From: DATBDE01 sp036270095
GTDB lineage: Bacteria > Actinomycetota > Thermoleophilia > Solirubrobacterales > Solirubrobacteraceae
Direction: 5' to 3'
Assembly (NCBI GenBank): GCA_036270095.1
Contig: DATBDE010000140.1
Location: 1-53,740, forward strand
Length of the DNA: 53,740 bases
Shown here: positions 7,802-16,218 of the stretch, piece after piece
Layout: each line of letters starts with the position of its first letter
Numbering within the stretch: the stretch's first letter is position 1
The notes under the pieces: model-generated
The model's input: the letters and a program-made list of their open reading frames with translations, nothing else
What the model was told of the DNA's origin: nothing
The model's database searches: none
Program-made: the position numbers and the translations under genes

Positions 7802-8428
7802 CTAAAGCCCGTCGAAGTGGCGCGCGTCGTAGCCGGTGTTGTTGCGCAGCCGCTTGCGCCAGCGCGGGCCGTTCTGCCCGTTGAGGTCGCCCGCCTTGCT
7901 CGTGTCCAGTCGCAGGCCGGCGATGACCATGTACGCGTGGCTCGGGTTCGTGTACACGGTGATCCAGGCGCCGGGGCCGTCGACGCCCCAGCCCTCGAGG
8001 TCGCTCGAGTCCTCGGGCACGTCGAGCAGGCCGCCGCCGTGCAGCGCGTAGGAGACGGTGCCGGAGCAGTCATAGCCCTCGTCGACGAAGTCCTGGTGGC
8101 CGCCGCCGTAGACGTAGGGCATGGCCTGGAGCTGGTTGCCGGCCCAGATCGCGTACTTGACCGCGTCGGGGGCGTTGGCCGGGGCGAGGGCCTGCCCGTC
8201 GGGGCCGAGCTTGGCCCTGTTGCCCGGCACGGTGCCGCCGGGGGTCACGGTGGCGGGCGGCGGGGCTGGCGTCGGCGGGGGCGCGGTCGGGACGGGCGCG
8301 GGCGCCGGGGCGGGCGCGGAGCTCGTGCCGCCGGGACCGGCAGCGCCGCCGCTGGAGGCAAAGGCAGTGGGGACGAAGACCGCCGCGATGCCCAAAGCCA
8401 AAAGCCAACTGCGTAGCAGCGCGCGCAC
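7802..8428 (-). CDS. Secreted NlpC/P60 peptidoglycan endopeptidase
   Basis: An exported cell-wall hydrolase of 208 residues. A signal peptide (RSWLLALGIAAVFVPTAFA) is followed by a Pro/Ala/Thr-rich linker (about 35-68) and a C-terminal NlpC/P60-like domain with the catalytic cysteine in YDCSGTVSYAL (C121) and a histidine in NPSHAYMV (H164). Such enzymes cut peptide cross-links in murein. GTG 8428 was chosen because GAGGGG lies six bases before it; an ATG at 8434 has no spacing to that site. A c-di-AMP riboswitch precedes the gene, as is typical for resuscitation-factor and wall-hydrolase genes in actinobacteria. Confidence 0.85.
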   Translation of the reverse strand: MRALLRSWLLALGIAAVFVPTAFASSGGAAGPGGTSSAPAPAPAPVPTAPPPTPAPPPATVTPGGTVPGNRAKLGPDGQALAPANAPDAVKYAIWAGNQLQAMPYVYGGGHQDFVDEGYDCSGTVSYALHGGGLLDVPEDSSDLEGWGVDGPGAWITVYTNPSHAYMVIAGLRLDTSKAGDLNGQNGPRWRKRLRNNTGYDARHFDGL

Positions 8429-8446
8429 AGCCATCCCCTCTTTCGT

Positions 8447-8578
8447 GGGCCTACGGGGTTAGCTGACGGGCTGCCGTAGAAAGAGCCAACGGCTTCCGCG
8501 GACTACCGCGAAATTCGCCCCAGCCGGACGAGTCCGGCTTTGGTTCCCCCGTTCCCCGGGACCCCCGGGGATTCGGCG
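8447..8578 (-). promoter_or_regulatory. ydaO/yuaA-type cyclic di-AMP riboswitch
   Basis: On the minus strand the leader contains GGGGAACGGGGGAACC, then GGGGCGAATTTCGCGG, and ends with CCCGTCAGCTAACCCCGTA followed by GGC. The last string is the near-invariant 3' signature of the ydaO class, and the order matches the consensus. It ends 18 bases before the NlpC/P60 start. The -10-like TATATT (8593-8588) lies just upstream. Known members switch wall-hydrolase and osmotic genes off when c-di-AMP is high. Confidence 0.9.
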
Positions 8579-8681
8579 TGGCGCGGGAATATAACGAAGA
8601 CGCCGACGGGACCGTGCAGTCCCGCGGTCACCGGTCATAAAGCCCGCAGTTTCCGAACGAAGCGGCGCAGTTATGGAGCCA

Positions 8682-9929
8682 CTAGGCGGCTTCGTCGAGC
8701 GCCGCTTGGGCGGCCTCGGCGACCTGCCGCCGGCGTTCGGCGACCTGCATGCGCGAGACGACCAGCCGCTGCACCTGGGCCGTCCCCTCGAACAGCTGGT
8801 AGATCTTCGCGTCGCGGAACCACTTCTCGAGCGGGTGGTCGGTGAGGGCCGCCTCGGGGCCGACCAGATCCATAAGCGCCGTCGTGGCCCACATGGTTAC
8901 GTCGCCCGCCTTGAGCTTCGACATCGAGCCCTGGCCCGCGGTCATCGGGATGCCGTTACGCCCCATCCACGCCGCCCGCCAAACGAGTAGGCGCGCGGCC
9001 TCGATCTCCGTGGCGACATCGGCGAGCACCTGCTGGATGCGCTGCTCCTCCAGCAGCGGCCCGCCGTCGGGTGCGGTGCGGCCATCGAGGTGGTCGAGCG
9101 TCCACTCGTAGGCCGCGCGGGCGATGCCGAGCGCGCTCGCGCCCACGAACGGGCGCGTGACCTCGAACGTGGCCAGCGCGCCGGAGGCGCCGCTGCGCTG
9201 CCCGCTGCGGGCGCGCTCCAGCTTGCGCTCGAGCTTGTCGAGGCCGCCGAGCAGGTGGTCCATGGGCACGCGCACGTCCTCGAGCACGACCTCGGCGGTC
9301 TGCGAGGCGCGGATCCCGAGCTTGTCCTCCTTCTTGCCCATGGACAGGCCGGGCGTGCCCTTCTCGACCACGAACGCGGCCTGGCCGCGGTGGCCGAGCG
9401 CCGGGTCGATGGTCGCGACGACGACGTTGACGTCGGCGATGCCGCCGTTGGAGATGAAGACCTTGGTGCCGTTCAGGACCCACTCGTCGCCCTCGCGGCG
9501 CGCGGTGGTGCGCAGCGACTTGACGTCCGAGCCGGCGCCGGCCTCGGTGACCGCGTAGGCGCCGAGCCGGATCTCGTCGCCGAGGCCGAAGACCGCGGGG
9601 ATCCAGCGGGCGATCTGCTCGGGCGTGCCCGAGGAGGCGATCCCGGCTGCGGCCAGCGACGACGCCTGGATGGCCAGGGCGATGCCGGCGCAGCCCCAGT
9701 GCAGCTCCTCCGCGTAGATGACCGAGCGCAGGCCCTCGCTGTCGGTGGCCATGCTCTGGATGTGGTCGAGGCCGTGCAGGCCCCAGGCGCGCGCCTCGCG
9801 GATGATCTCCCACGGCACCTGCTGCGTGCGGTCGTACTGGGCGGCGGCCGGGCGGATGATCTCCTCGGCGAACCGGTGGCAGTGCTGCTGGTACCCGAGG
9901 GTCTCGTCGCTGAGGCGGAAGTCCATCAT
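8682..9929 (-). CDS. Acyl-CoA dehydrogenase
   Basis: FAD-dependent dehydrogenase that introduces the alpha-beta double bond into acyl-CoA (beta-oxidation or amino-acid catabolism). The N-terminal helical domain, the FAD/substrate motifs YAVTEAGAGSDV and GTKVFISNGG, and the C-terminal catalytic glutamate E381 in LFEGTAQVQR are present. The 415 aa length is normal. Closest in style to short/medium-chain enzymes. It is monocistronic here, divergent from the CWB2 lipoprotein gene; the thiolase and hydroxyacyl-CoA dehydrogenase of the same pathway lie 9 kb away. Confidence 0.93.
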   Translation of the reverse strand: MMDFRLSDETLGYQQHCHRFAEEIIRPAAAQYDRTQQVPWEIIREARAWGLHGLDHIQSMATDSEGLRSVIYAEELHWGCAGIALAIQASSLAAAGIASSGTPEQIARWIPAVFGLGDEIRLGAYAVTEAGAGSDVKSLRTTARREGDEWVLNGTKVFISNGGIADVNVVVATIDPALGHRGQAAFVVEKGTPGLSMGKKEDKLGIRASQTAEVVLEDVRVPMDHLLGGLDKLERKLERARSGQRSGASGALATFEVTRPFVGASALGIARAAYEWTLDHLDGRTAPDGGPLLEEQRIQQVLADVATEIEAARLLVWRAAWMGRNGIPMTAGQGSMSKLKAGDVTMWATTALMDLVGPEAALTDHPLEKWFRDAKIYQLFEGTAQVQRLVVSRMQVAERRRQVAEAAQAALDEAA

Positions 9930-9971
9930 CCGAGCTTAACGTACGGTGGCGTTCAACAGACCCGGCATGGT

Positions 9972-9977
9972 TATGCT
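9972..9977 (+). promoter_or_regulatory. Leaderless-type -10 box for the CWB2 lipoprotein
   Basis: TATGCT stands eight bases before the ATG at 9986, the spacing of actinobacterial leaderless promoters where transcription starts at the initiation codon. No good -35 is seen. Confidence 0.5.
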
Positions 9978-9985
9978 CGGCCGGG

Positions 9986-11272
9986 ATGCCCCGCCGTCCC
10001 CTCGCCGCGCTCGCCCTTGCCTGCGCTGCCCTCGTCGTCGTCGCGGGCTGCGGCAAGTCCGAGGACCAGGGCACGGCGCCCACGCCCCAGATCGGCAAGC
10101 AGGGCACGCAGCCCAAGGCGGCCCAGCAGCTCGGCTTCCCGACCTTCGCCACCCGCAACACCACGCGCGTGGGCGGCGCCGACGCGGTAGCCGACGCCGC
10201 CGCCGTGGCCGAGGCCGTGTTCCCCGGCACCGCCGACGTGACCCGGCCCGGCGCCGTCACCCTGGTCGACGCCAACTCGTGGCAGGACGGCGTTGCGGCC
10301 AGCGTGCTCTTCTCGCTGCCCCTGCGCGCGCCGATCCTGCTCACCCAGGGCGGCGACGTGCCCGGCGCGACCTCGTCGGCGCTCAAGGCGCTCAGCCCGC
10401 GCGGCGAGCCCAAGGCCGAGAACGCGCAGGTGCTGCGTATCGGCGCGGCGGCCGAGCCCGACGGCCTGAAGGCCAAGGCGATCGCCGGCAACAACGTGTT
10501 CGCCACCGCGGCGGACATCGACAAGCTGCAGAGCAGCGCCGCCGGCAAGCCTTCGTCGGAGGTCATGATCGCCTCGTCCGAGCGGCCCGACTTCGCCATG
10601 CCGGCGGCGGGTTACGCGGCCAAGTCCGGAGACCCGGTGCTGTACTCGCGCGCCAACCAGCTGCCGCCCGAGACCGCGGCCGCGCTCAAGCGCCACAAGA
10701 ACCCCGACATCTTCATCCTCGGCCCCGAGTCGGTGGTCTCCAAGGCGGTCGAGAGCAAGCTGCGCAAGCTCGGCACGGTGACGCGCATCCAGGGCCCCGA
10801 CGCGGTGACCAACGCCATCGCCTTCGCCCGCTACACGAACGGGAAGTTCGGCTGGGGCGTGGTCGACCCCGGCCACGGCCTGGTGTTCGAGAACAGCAAG
10901 CGCCCGCTCGACGCGGCCGCAGCCTCGGCCCTGTCGGGCACCGGCCCGTACGGCCCGCTGCTGCTCGTCAGCAACCCCGATCAGATCCCCGAGCTCGACC
11001 AGCGTTACCTGCTCGACATCCAGCCCGGCTACGAGAAGGACCCCGTGCGCGGCGTTTACAATCACGGCTGGTTGATCGGCGACGAGGCGGCGATCTCGAC
11101 GGCGGTGCAGGCGCGGATCGACGCCCTCCTGCAGATCGTCCCGGTGGACAAGGGCTCGAGCTCGCAGCAGCAGGACGGCGGGACGAAGACCACCACCACC
11201 ACCGCGCCGCCGAAGAGCGGCAAGGCCGCGAAGCCGTCCAACGACGCGAACAAGACCAAGACCACGAAATGA
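9986..11272 (+). CDS. Lipoprotein with cell-wall-binding repeats (CWB2-like)
   Basis: Exported 428-residue lipoprotein. The signal peptide ends in the lipobox LVVVAGC (C22), so it should be processed by Lgt. The mature part carries repeats of the form TRVGGADAVADAAAVAEAVFPG...VTLVDANSWQDGVAASVL...PILLTQGG and IFILGPESVVSKAVESKLRKLG, the pattern of the cell wall-binding type 2 family (an anionic wall-polymer-binding fold). The C-terminal 45 residues are Lys/Thr-rich and probably disordered. The ATGA overlap with the next gene starts a long plus-strand run. Wall binding is family knowledge, not shown here. Confidence 0.8.
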   Translation: MPRRPLAALALACAALVVVAGCGKSEDQGTAPTPQIGKQGTQPKAAQQLGFPTFATRNTTRVGGADAVADAAAVAEAVFPGTADVTRPGAVTLVDANSWQDGVAASVLFSLPLRAPILLTQGGDVPGATSSALKALSPRGEPKAENAQVLRIGAAAEPDGLKAKAIAGNNVFATAADIDKLQSSAAGKPSSEVMIASSERPDFAMPAAGYAAKSGDPVLYSRANQLPPETAAALKRHKNPDIFILGPESVVSKAVESKLRKLGTVTRIQGPDAVTNAIAFARYTNGKFGWGVVDPGHGLVFENSKRPLDAAAASALSGTGPYGPLLLVSNPDQIPELDQRYLLDIQPGYEKDPVRGVYNHGWLIGDEAAISTAVQARIDALLQIVPVDKGSSSQQQDGGTKTTTTTAPPKSGKAAKPSNDANKTKTTK

Positions 11273-11547
11273 GCGAAGCCGAGCACCCCGCCCGCCGCAC
11301 CCCCGATCACGAGGTCACCGTCGAGGACGTGCGCCAGCTCATGGGCGCCTCGACCCCGCACTTCGCGCTGCAACTGCGCAACCGCATCGCCACGCTCATC
11401 CGCGGCCTTCCGCCCGACCACCCGGCCCGGCTCGAGGGCGAGCGCGAGATCGCCCGCCTCGAGCGCATCGCCTACGTGGGCGAGGTGCGCGGCGAGCCGG
11501 GCGAGGACGGCGAGCGCCCGCTCCCGAGCCTGCACGTGCCCGGGTAG
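11269..11547 (+). CDS. Small conserved hypothetical protein
   Basis: A 92-residue, charged, soluble protein. The central part (VEDVRQLMGASTPHFALQLR then a helical NRIATLIRGLPPDHPA segment) looks like two or three helices, and the ends are polar. I do not recognise a family. The ATG overlaps the TGA of the CWB2 lipoprotein (ATGA) and the stop is 7 bases before the methyltransferase, so it is translated as part of that operon. Confidence 0.6.
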   Translation: MSEAEHPARRTPDHEVTVEDVRQLMGASTPHFALQLRNRIATLIRGLPPDHPARLEGEREIARLERIAYVGEVRGEPGEDGERPLPSLHVPG

Positions 11548-11554
11548 GCGCCTC

Positions 11555-12331
11555 GTGAGCGCCACCGCGGCCGCCGCCGCCGAGCGCGCCCGGCCGCTGC
11601 TCGCCGCCGAGCACCGCGACGCCCCGCTCCACAGCGGCGTCATCGACCTCATTGCCGACGACGGGTTCGCCACCACCGGCGGCGCCCAGCGGCTGATGTT
11701 CACCGACGTCGTCCCGGCGATCTACGAGCGCTGGTGGCGCCCCGGGCTGGGCCGGCTCCTCAAGGGCGCGTTCGGCCCCGACATGGCCGACGAGCGCCGC
11801 ATCGCCCGGCTGCTGCTCGGCCTCATTCCCGGCGACGGCGTGCTCGATGTGGCCTGCGGGCCGGGCAACTTCACGCGCGACTTCGCCCGGGTGGTCGGCT
11901 CGACCGGGCTGGCCGTGGGCATCGACGCCTCCCCCAGCATGCTCGCCCGCGCCGTGCGCGACACCCCCGGCGCGGACCACGACAACGTCGCCTACGTGCG
12001 CGGCGACGCCGTGGCGCTGCCCTTCCGCGACCAGAGCTTCGACGCCGTCTGCTGCTTCGCCGCCATCCACATGTTTGCCGACCCCTTCGCGGCGCTCGAC
12101 CACATGACCCGGGTCCTGACCCCGGGCGGGCGCATCGCGCTGTTCACGTCGGCGCGCGGACGCACGCTGCCGCTGCGCGCCTGGGACGGCTTCGTGGGCG
12201 AGCGCCTGACCGGCCAGCGCATGTTCGAGCACGACGAGGTGACCGGCGCCCTGCGCGAGCGCGGCTACGTCGACGTGCAGCAGCTCACGACCGGGATCAC
12301 CCAGTTCGTGGGCGGCCGGAAGGCGCAGTAG
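11555..12331 (+). CDS. Class I SAM-dependent methyltransferase
   Basis: A 258-residue methyltransferase with a UbiE/COQ5-like fold. SAM motif I is VLDVACGPGNF (about 96-106), the acidic post-I residue lies in AVGIDASPSML, and there is a post-motif LPFRDQSFDAVCC and a RVLTPGGRIAL strand. The N-terminal 60 residues are an extra helical lid. The substrate is unknown; the neighbouring F420-type oxidoreductase suggests a small-molecule pathway, which is only a guess. The start is GTG at 11555. Confidence 0.88.
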   Translation: MSATAAAAAERARPLLAAEHRDAPLHSGVIDLIADDGFATTGGAQRLMFTDVVPAIYERWWRPGLGRLLKGAFGPDMADERRIARLLLGLIPGDGVLDVACGPGNFTRDFARVVGSTGLAVGIDASPSMLARAVRDTPGADHDNVAYVRGDAVALPFRDQSFDAVCCFAAIHMFADPFAALDHMTRVLTPGGRIALFTSARGRTLPLRAWDGFVGERLTGQRMFEHDEVTGALRERGYVDVQQLTTGITQFVGGRKAQ

Positions 12332-12344
12332 CCTCGAACGCCCG

Positions 12345-13370
12345 ATGAACATCGGCCTCTACCTCGCCTACTGGCCCTGGCTGACGCTCGATGAGCAGGT
12401 CGAGCTCGCGGTCGTCGCCGACGATCTGAGGATGGACTCGGTGTGGGTGGCCGAGGCGTGGGGTCAGGACGCGGTCTCGGTGCTCGGGCTGCTGGCGGGC
12501 CGGACCGAGCGCGTCGCGCTGGGCTCGGGCCTGCTCCAGATCCCCGCGCGCCAGCCCGCCGCCACCGCGATGGCCGCGGCGACGCTGGACGTCATGAGCG
12601 GCGGTCGCTTCCGGCTCGGGCTGGGCGTGTCCGGTCCGCAGGTCTCCGAGGGCTGGTACGGCGTGCCCTTCGCCCGCCCACTCGTGCGCACGCGCGAGTA
12701 CGTGGAGATCGTGCGCGCGGCGCTGGCCCGCGAGGGGCCGCTCGAGTACGCCGGCGAGCAGTGGACGCTGCCGCTCCCCGACGGGCTCGGCCGGCCGTTG
12801 AAGCTGCTGGCGCGCCCGGTCCAGGAGCGGATCCCGGTCTACCTCGGCGCCGTCGGCCCGCGCGCGATCGAGCAGGCCGGCGCCATCGCCGACGGCTGGC
12901 TGCCATTCATGCTCGATCCCGAGCAGCTCGCACTGATTGCGCGGGGGGCGGAAAGCGCGGGTCGCGCATTGGAGGACATCGACGTCTGCCCCGTGCTGCC
13001 GCTGGCGGTCGCGGACGACGTCGCCGCGGCGCGGGATCAGGTCCGGCCGTGGCTGGCCTTCTACCTGGGAGCCATGGGCGCACCGAGCAAGAACTTCTAC
13101 GTCGAGGCGGCCGACCGCAACGGGCACGGCGACTCCGCCCGCGCGGTGCAGGAGCGCTTCCTGGCCGGAGACCGCGCCGGCGCCGCGGCAGCGCTGAGCG
13201 ACGCGGTGATCGACGAGGCGGCGATCGCGGTCACGCCCGACGGCCTCGAGGAGCGTGTCCGCGCGGTGTTCGCCGGCGGCGCGACGACCCTGCTGGCGCT
13301 GCCCATGGGCCCGGACAAGGCCGGCGGCGCACGCGCCCTGGCGGAGGTGGGTGCCCGGGTTGGCGGTTGA
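12345..13370 (+). CDS. LLM-class (F420/flavin-dependent) oxidoreductase
   Basis: TIM-barrel luciferase-like monooxygenase fold of 341 residues. The N-terminal GLYLAYWPWLTLDEQVELA, the LGSGLLQIPARQP strand, SGGRFRLGLGVSGPQV and the C-terminal GATTLLALPMGP fit the actinobacterial F420-dependent LLM group (TIGR-style probable F420 oxidoreductases). Whether it uses F420 or FMN cannot be proved from sequence; the actinobacterial context favours F420. It ends inside the start region of xseA (20-base overlap). Confidence 0.85.
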   Translation: MNIGLYLAYWPWLTLDEQVELAVVADDLRMDSVWVAEAWGQDAVSVLGLLAGRTERVALGSGLLQIPARQPAATAMAAATLDVMSGGRFRLGLGVSGPQVSEGWYGVPFARPLVRTREYVEIVRAALAREGPLEYAGEQWTLPLPDGLGRPLKLLARPVQERIPVYLGAVGPRAIEQAGAIADGWLPFMLDPEQLALIARGAESAGRALEDIDVCPVLPLAVADDVAAARDQVRPWLAFYLGAMGAPSKNFYVEAADRNGHGDSARAVQERFLAGDRAGAAAALSDAVIDEAAIAVTPDGLEERVRAVFAGGATTLLALPMGPDKAGGARALAEVGARVGG

Positions 13371-14688
13371 GCCCGACGCGCGGCCGGAGGGGATCCCGGG
13401 CTCGACCCTCCCCGGCCCGTTCCCGGTCGGCTCCTACGCGCAGCGCCTGCGCGACTGGCTGCGCGGCCGCGCGCGCGTACAGCTCTTCGGCGAGGTGTGG
13501 TCGCTTTCGGTGGGCCGCGGGGCCAAGGTCTACTTCGAGCTGCGCGACGGCATCGGCGCCGTGCCGTGCTCGATGTGGCGCGACGAATGGGACGCGCTCC
13601 GGATCGATCGCGCGACGCTGGCCGACGGCGTCGAGGTCGTGGTCGCCGGAGGCCCCGACTACTACCCGGGGTCGCACACCTCCTCGCCGTCCTTCTCCTT
13701 CCTCGTCGCCGACCTCCGCGTGGCCGGCGAGGGCGACCTGCTGGCCCAGCTCGACCAGCGGCGCAAGGCGCTGGCGGCCGAGGGGCTGCTCGAGCCGCAG
13801 AAGGCGCTGCGCCGCCCGGTCCTGCCGCGCACGATCGGCGTGGTCACGGGCGAGCGCGGCAAGGCCCGCGACGACGTGCTCGCGGGCCTGCGCCGGCGCG
13901 GCTGGGCGGGCCGGCTGGTGTGGGCGTTCGCGCCGGTGCAGGACCGCCACGCGGCGCCAGCGATCGGGCGCGCGGTGCAGGACCTGGCCGCCGGGGGCGT
14001 GGACGTGATCGTGGTGGCGCGCGGCGGCGGGTCGCTGGCCGACCTGTTCGCGTTCTGCGACGAGACCCTCTGCCGCACGGTCGCGCTGCTGCCGGTGCCG
14101 GTCATCGCCTCGGTCGGGCACCACACCGACCGCACGCTGATCGACGACGTGGCCGCGGTGAGCTGCTCGACCCCGACGCACGCGGCCGAGACGGCGGTGG
14201 GGATCGACTGCGCCCGCGCCCGCACGGAGCTGCTCGCGTCGGGGCGGCGGCTGTCGGTGCAGAGCCGCCGGGCTGTGCTCGAGCGCGCCCGCGGCCTGGC
14301 CCAGCTCGCCCGCGCCCCCGCCGAGCACGTGGCCCGCCACCGGCGCCGCCTGCACCAGCAGATGCGCGAGATGCGCGCCAGCGCCCGCCGCCGGGTCGGC
14401 GACGAGCGCGACCTCGCGCGGCGCCACCTGGTCGTGCTCGAGCGCAAGGCCACGGCCGCCACCGGCGCCGGGGTGCGCGAGCGCGCCCGCGACCTCGAGC
14501 GCCTGCGCCTGGCCCTGGACGCCCACGACCCCGAGCGCACGCTCGAGCGCGGCTTCGCGCTGGTCGAGGACGACGCCGGCGAGCCGGTGACCAGCGCGCG
14601 GCGCGCCGCCGAGCTCGACGGCCTGGCCGTGCGCTTCGCCGACGGGCGCCTGCGCGTCCGCCGGGATCGCCAGGAGCGCCTGTTCTGA
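13351..14688 (+). CDS. xseA: Exodeoxyribonuclease VII large subunit
   Basis: Catalytic subunit of ExoVII, which degrades single-stranded DNA to oligonucleotides. It has an N-terminal OB fold (VQLFGEVWSLSVGRGAKVYFELRD), the nuclease core with RPVLPRTIGVVTG, VARGGGSLADLFAFCDE and IASVGHHTDRTLIDDVA, then a long Arg-rich coiled coil. The GTG at 13351 has GGAGG just upstream; a TTG at 13360 is an alternative. The 445 aa length is typical. TGATG overlap with xseB. Confidence 0.94.
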   Translation: MPGLAVEPDARPEGIPGSTLPGPFPVGSYAQRLRDWLRGRARVQLFGEVWSLSVGRGAKVYFELRDGIGAVPCSMWRDEWDALRIDRATLADGVEVVVAGGPDYYPGSHTSSPSFSFLVADLRVAGEGDLLAQLDQRRKALAAEGLLEPQKALRRPVLPRTIGVVTGERGKARDDVLAGLRRRGWAGRLVWAFAPVQDRHAAPAIGRAVQDLAAGGVDVIVVARGGGSLADLFAFCDETLCRTVALLPVPVIASVGHHTDRTLIDDVAAVSCSTPTHAAETAVGIDCARARTELLASGRRLSVQSRRAVLERARGLAQLARAPAEHVARHRRRLHQQMREMRASARRRVGDERDLARRHLVVLERKATAATGAGVRERARDLERLRLALDAHDPERTLERGFALVEDDAGEPVTSARRAAELDGLAVRFADGRLRVRRDRQERLF

Positions 14689-14930
14689 TGGAGGCCGCCG
14701 ACCAGCGCACCTACGAGACCGCGACGGCGCGGATCGAGGAGATCATCCGCCGCCTGGACTCGGGCGAGGCCGGCCTGCGCGAGACGCTCGACCTCGTGCG
14801 TGAGGGCCGCGAGCTGGTCGAGTTCTGCGCCGCCGAGCTGGAGGCGGTGGGCCAGGGCCTCGAGGAGCTGCGCCTGGAGGAGCTCGTGGCGCGGCTCGAG
14901 GCGGGATCACGACCGACGGAGACCGAGTGA
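14688..14930 (+). CDS. xseB: Exodeoxyribonuclease VII small subunit
   Basis: An 80-residue helical protein with the family pattern YETATARIEEIIRRLDSGEA and SLxxSLELVREG-like repeat (here LRETLDLVREGRELVEFCA). It binds the coiled coil of XseA to form ExoVII. The ATG shares one base with the xseA stop (TGATG), and its own TGA overlaps the next gene as GTGA. Confidence 0.92.
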   Translation: MEAADQRTYETATARIEEIIRRLDSGEAGLRETLDLVREGRELVEFCAAELEAVGQGLEELRLEELVARLEAGSRPTETE

Positions 14931-15979
14931 GCACCTACGACCTGATCGCCGACCTCCCGCTCGAGGTCGAGGACTACGCCCTGGAGGCGCTCGAGCGCGA
15001 CGTCTCCTCCGCGTTCACCCGCCTGTCCACCGTGATCCACCTCCGCGGGGGCGGCGAGGAGGGCGTCGGCGAGGACGTCACCTACGACGGGCTCGACCAC
15101 GTGGCCTTCCAGGACGCCGGGCCGACGCTGCCGCTGGCCGGGAGCTTCACCACGCGCACGTTCGCCGACCACCTGGAGACGCTCGACCTGTTCCCGGCCG
15201 AGCCGGTGCGCGACGTCTCGCGCCTCTACCGGCGCTGGGCGTTCGAGAGCGCGGCGCTCGACCTGGCCCTGCGGCAGGGCGGACGGCCGCTGCACGAGGT
15301 GCTGGGGCGCGAGCCGCGCCCGGTGACCTTCGTCGTCTCGCTGCGGCTGGGCGAGCCGGCGACGCTTGCGCCGATCACCCAGCGGCTCGAGCTCTACCCG
15401 CTGCTGCGCTTCAAGCTCGACCCCACCGCGAGCTGGACGCCCGAGCTGATCCGCGACCTCGCCCTCAGCGGCGCGGTGGACTCGGTCGACCTCAAGGGCG
15501 CCTACCGCGGCACGGTGGTCGACAACCCGGCCGACCCGGTGCTGTACCGGCGCGTGGCCGAGGGGTTCCCGGAAGCGTGGATCGAGGACCCCGACCTCGA
15601 GAGCCCCGAGGCGGCCGACGCGCTGGCCGACGCGCATGACCGCATCACCTGGGACGCGCCCATCCATTCCGTCGTCGACGTCGAGCGCCTGCCGTTCCGG
15701 CCCAAGATGGTCAACGTCAAGCCTTCGCGCTTCGGTGCCATCCGCGAGCTGTTCGGCGCCTACGACTACCTGGCCGAGCACGGGATCGGCGTCTACGGCG
15801 GCGGGCAGTTCGAGCTCGGGCCGGGGCGCGGGCACATCCAGTACCTCGCGTCGCTGTTCCATCCCGACACGCCCAACGACGTCGCGCCGGGGGGCTACAA
15901 CGCGCCCGAGCCCGGCCCGGGGCTGCCGCTCAGCCCGCTGGAGCCTGTGCCCTCCGCGGTCGGCTTCCGGTGGGGGTGA
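14927..15979 (+). CDS. Enolase-superfamily enzyme (mandelate racemase/muconate lactonising group)
   Basis: A 350-residue protein with the two-domain enolase-superfamily layout: an N-terminal capping region and a barrel with a lysine in LRFKLDPT, the metal-ligand carboxylates VDLKGAY, WIEDPDLE and TWDAPIHS, and a distal lysine in VNVKPSRFG. The superfamily abstracts a proton next to a carboxylate; members include OSB synthase and dipeptide epimerases. I cannot assign the substrate. It is translationally coupled to xseB (GTGA), an unusual partner for a DNA repair operon. Confidence 0.72.
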   Translation: MSTYDLIADLPLEVEDYALEALERDVSSAFTRLSTVIHLRGGGEEGVGEDVTYDGLDHVAFQDAGPTLPLAGSFTTRTFADHLETLDLFPAEPVRDVSRLYRRWAFESAALDLALRQGGRPLHEVLGREPRPVTFVVSLRLGEPATLAPITQRLELYPLLRFKLDPTASWTPELIRDLALSGAVDSVDLKGAYRGTVVDNPADPVLYRRVAEGFPEAWIEDPDLESPEAADALADAHDRITWDAPIHSVVDVERLPFRPKMVNVKPSRFGAIRELFGAYDYLAEHGIGVYGGGQFELGPGRGHIQYLASLFHPDTPNDVAPGGYNAPEPGPGLPLSPLEPVPSAVGFRWG

Positions 15980-16218
15980 AGGTCGCCACCACCTTCCGCG
16001 AGCGCCTGATCGGCCTCGCCTTCCGGCGCGAGCCGCCAGCCGACGGCCTTCTGCTGCCGCGGACGCGCTCGGTGCACACGTTCGGGATGCGCTTCGCGCT
16101 CGACCTGCACTGGCTCGACCGCGACGGCGCGGTCGTCCGCGTCGACCACGCGGTGCCGCCGCGGCGGCTCAGGACCTGCCTGCGCGCCCGGTCCGTGCTC
16201 GAGGTGCCGGCCCCCTAG
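15976..16218 (+). CDS. DUF192 family protein
   Basis: An 80-residue protein matching the DUF192 core: FRERLIGLAFR, LLLPRTRSVHTFGMRFALDL and VLEVPAP. It lacks the signal peptide many DUF192 proteins carry. Function unknown. The GTG at 15976 was chosen for the GTGA overlap with the previous stop. The TAG stop forms the top strand of a CTAG whose bottom strand is the stop of the convergent aldo/keto reductase. Confidence 0.8.
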   Translation: MKVATTFRERLIGLAFRREPPADGLLLPRTRSVHTFGMRFALDLHWLDRDGAVVRVDHAVPPRRLRTCLRARSVLEVPAP

